Origin: UBA8389 sp942493385
GTDB taxonomy: Bacteria; Bacteroidota; Bacteroidia; Bacteroidales; UBA1402
Reading direction: 5' to 3'
Length of the DNA stretch: 64,000 nt
Assembly (NCBI GenBank): GCA_942493385.1
Contig: OW818699.1
Location: forward strand, 1,488,001 to 1,552,000
A program made the position numbers and the translations under genes. Each line of letters opens with the position of its first letter. Position 1 is the first letter of the stretch. A model generated the notes under the pieces. It made no database searches and was not told where the DNA came from. It worked only from the letters and a program-made list of their open reading frames with translations. This document shows, piece after piece, positions 62,486 through 64,000 of this stretch.

Positions 62486-64000
62486 ATGGCTGTAGAAAAA
62501 TTCATCGAAATAAAGGGGGCTCGAGTCAACAACCTCAAAAACGTTGACGTTCGCATCCCCCGCAATCAATTGGTAGTCATTACCGGCCTTTCCGGCTCAG
62601 GAAAGTCTTCCCTCGCTTTTGACACGCTTTACGCCGAAGGGCAACGACGCTATGTGGAAAGCCTTTCCTCGTATGCCCGCCAGTTTTTAGGCCGCATCGA
62701 CAAGCCGGAAGTAGATTTCATCAAAGGCATTCCCCCAGCCATCGCCATCGAACAGAAGGTGAACACTCGAAATCCGCGTTCCACCGTGGGCACTTCCACC
62801 GAAATCTACGATTATTTGCGCATGCTCTATGCCCGCATTGGTAAGACTTATTCACCGATTTCGGGCGAACTTGTTCAGAAACATCAGGTGGAAGACGTGC
62901 TGAATTTCGTGTATGGCTACCCTGAAGACTGGCGTTTCTACGTGTTATGTCCAGTCATCGTACCCGAAGGCCGAAGTCTGGCTTTTCAACTGGATATGCT
63001 TTTGAAGCAGGGTTTTACCCGTGTCGAAGTCAATGGTGAACTGCACCGCATTGAAGACTTGGTGCCTGCTGGAACCCTCAACGATCCGATGGCGCACACC
63101 GATTCGGAAATTTTAAAGAACTGTCCTTTAGAAGCCTTGTTCCTGCTCATCGACCGCATGAGCATTCCAAACGACAAAGCCGGACGAAGCCGTGTGACAG
63201 ATTCCATCGAGACAGCCTTTTACGAAGGACAGAACACGTGTTTCATACGAATGATCGACGACCAGGGAGACTCCGATTTAAAACCGTTTTCCAAGCAATT
63301 CGAGGCAGATGGCCTACTTTTTGATGAGCCCACCGACGACCTGTTCAATTTCAATTCCCCCATGGGCGCTTGTCCGGTTTGCGAAGGTTACGGCAAGGTA
63401 ATTGGCATCGACGAGGACCTGGTGGTGCCCAACAAGTCGCTTTCCATCTATGAGGAAGCCATCTTTTGCTGGCGTGGCGAAAAAATGAGCGAGTGGAAGG
63501 ACGAACTGGTGCACAACGCCATCAAGTTCGATTTCCCGGTGTTCCGCCCCTGGTACCAACTCACCCCCGAAGAACGGAAACTGGTCTGGACTGGTAACAA
63601 GCATTTCCACGGCTTGAATGAATTTTTCAAAATGTTGGAAGAGAATCAATATAAGATTCAATACCGCGTCATGCAGGCCAGATACCGAGGCAAGACTCTT
63701 TGTCCTGAGTGCAACGGAACCCGCCTCAAAAAACCAGCATCCTATGTCAAAGTAGGAGAGCGGGCCATTTCTGAACTGGTGGATTTGCCCATTCTGAAAC
63801 TCAAATCTTTTTTTGAAACGCTGGAACTCAACGAAACCGACACCCTGGTTTCCAAGCGCTTGCTGCTGGAAATAACCAGCCGAATCCAATTCCTGCTCGA
63901 TGTGGGGCTGGGCTATTTGACGCTGAACCGCTTGTCCGCCTCCCTTTCCGGTGGTGAAAGCCAGCGCATCAATTTGGCCACGTCCTTGGGCAGCAGTCTG
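62486..64000 (+). CDS. uvrA: UvrABC excinuclease subunit A, partial (C-terminus beyond window)
   Basis: The first 505 codons are present. UvrA is the damage-recognition ATPase of nucleotide excision repair. Walker A is GLSGSGKS at residues 34-41, followed by SLSSYARQFLGRIDKP. The first zinc-binding pair CPVCEGYGK and the later CPECNGTR are in place, and the ABC signature LSGGESQRI is reached near the window end. The sequence is complete up to that point and looks like a functional housekeeping copy. Confidence 0.97.
   Translation, partial: MAVEKFIEIKGARVNNLKNVDVRIPRNQLVVITGLSGSGKSSLAFDTLYAEGQRRYVESLSSYARQFLGRIDKPEVDFIKGIPPAIAIEQKVNTRNPRSTVGTSTEIYDYLRMLYARIGKTYSPISGELVQKHQVEDVLNFVYGYPEDWRFYVLCPVIVPEGRSLAFQLDMLLKQGFTRVEVNGELHRIEDLVPAGTLNDPMAHTDSEILKNCPLEALFLLIDRMSIPNDKAGRSRVTDSIETAFYEGQNTCFIRMIDDQGDSDLKPFSKQFEADGLLFDEPTDDLFNFNSPMGACPVCEGYGKVIGIDEDLVVPNKSLSIYEEAIFCWRGEKMSEWKDELVHNAIKFDFPVFRPWYQLTPEERKLVWTGNKHFHGLNEFFKMLEENQYKIQYRVMQARYRGKTLCPECNGTRLKKPASYVKVGERAISELVDLPILKLKSFFETLELNETDTLVSKRLLLEITSRIQFLLDVGLGYLTLNRLSASLSGGESQRINLATSLGSSL

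Overview
The window looks like a chromosome segment of a glycan-degrading Bacteroidota, most likely of the order Bacteroidales. The signs are two SusC/SusD pairs, a hybrid two-component system, several C-terminal type IX secretion (T9SS) sorting domains, and promoters of the TTTG / TAnnTTTG type. A family-level placement (for example near Paludibacteraceae) would be a guess. No rRNA, tRNA, CRISPR array or intact insertion sequence was seen.

Region 1 (1-6.5 kb, minus strand) holds a very long secreted multi-module protein cut by the window edge, a secreted protein with two fibronectin-like repeats and an HExxH site, and a T9SS-exported GH128-like beta-1,3-glucanase.

Region 2 (6.8-31.9 kb, plus strand) is a polysaccharide utilization locus. 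The order is FAS1 lipoprotein, SusC, SusD, FAS1 lipoprotein, FAS1 lipoprotein, SusC, SusD, and a LamG/Ig/GH43/GH43 enzyme with two complete catalytic triads. A clear terminator follows, and then a second unit of the hybrid two-component regulator plus a CE8 pectin-methylesterase-like protein. A convergent GH43/beta-trefoil enzyme closes the region. The esterase and GH43 enzymes suggest pectin or an arabinan/galactan side chain as substrate. The three fasciclin lipoproteins are the unusual part.

Region 3 (34.1-40.6 kb) is housekeeping: a small PH-like membrane protein, a membrane metallophosphoesterase, and an aconitase - citrate synthase - NADP isocitrate dehydrogenase operon that makes 2-oxoglutarate.

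Region 4 (40.6-50.9 kb) is a set of xyloglucan enzymes: GH2 beta-galactosidase, PA14-containing GH31 alpha-xylosidase, GH3 beta-glucosidase and a T9SS-type GH74 endo-xyloglucanase. Between them they could take galactosylated xyloglucan to monosaccharides. No SusC/SusD or regulator lies beside them.

Region 5 (50.9-55.4 kb) has two tandem SDR epimerase-like proteins, one fused to a zinc-ribbon-like tail. Next come a small membrane protein and a divergent ECF sigma factor with a small membrane partner. A hicAB toxin-antitoxin pair follows, with a near-ideal promoter carrying two identical palindromes.

Region 6 (55.8-60.8 kb, minus strand) holds three paralogous secreted proteins with YD-like repeats and T9SS tails. 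The remains of a higBA module (promoter, palindrome, start of higB, half of higA) are wedged between the second and third copies. The window ends with a GHL10-type glycoside hydrolase and the start of uvrA.
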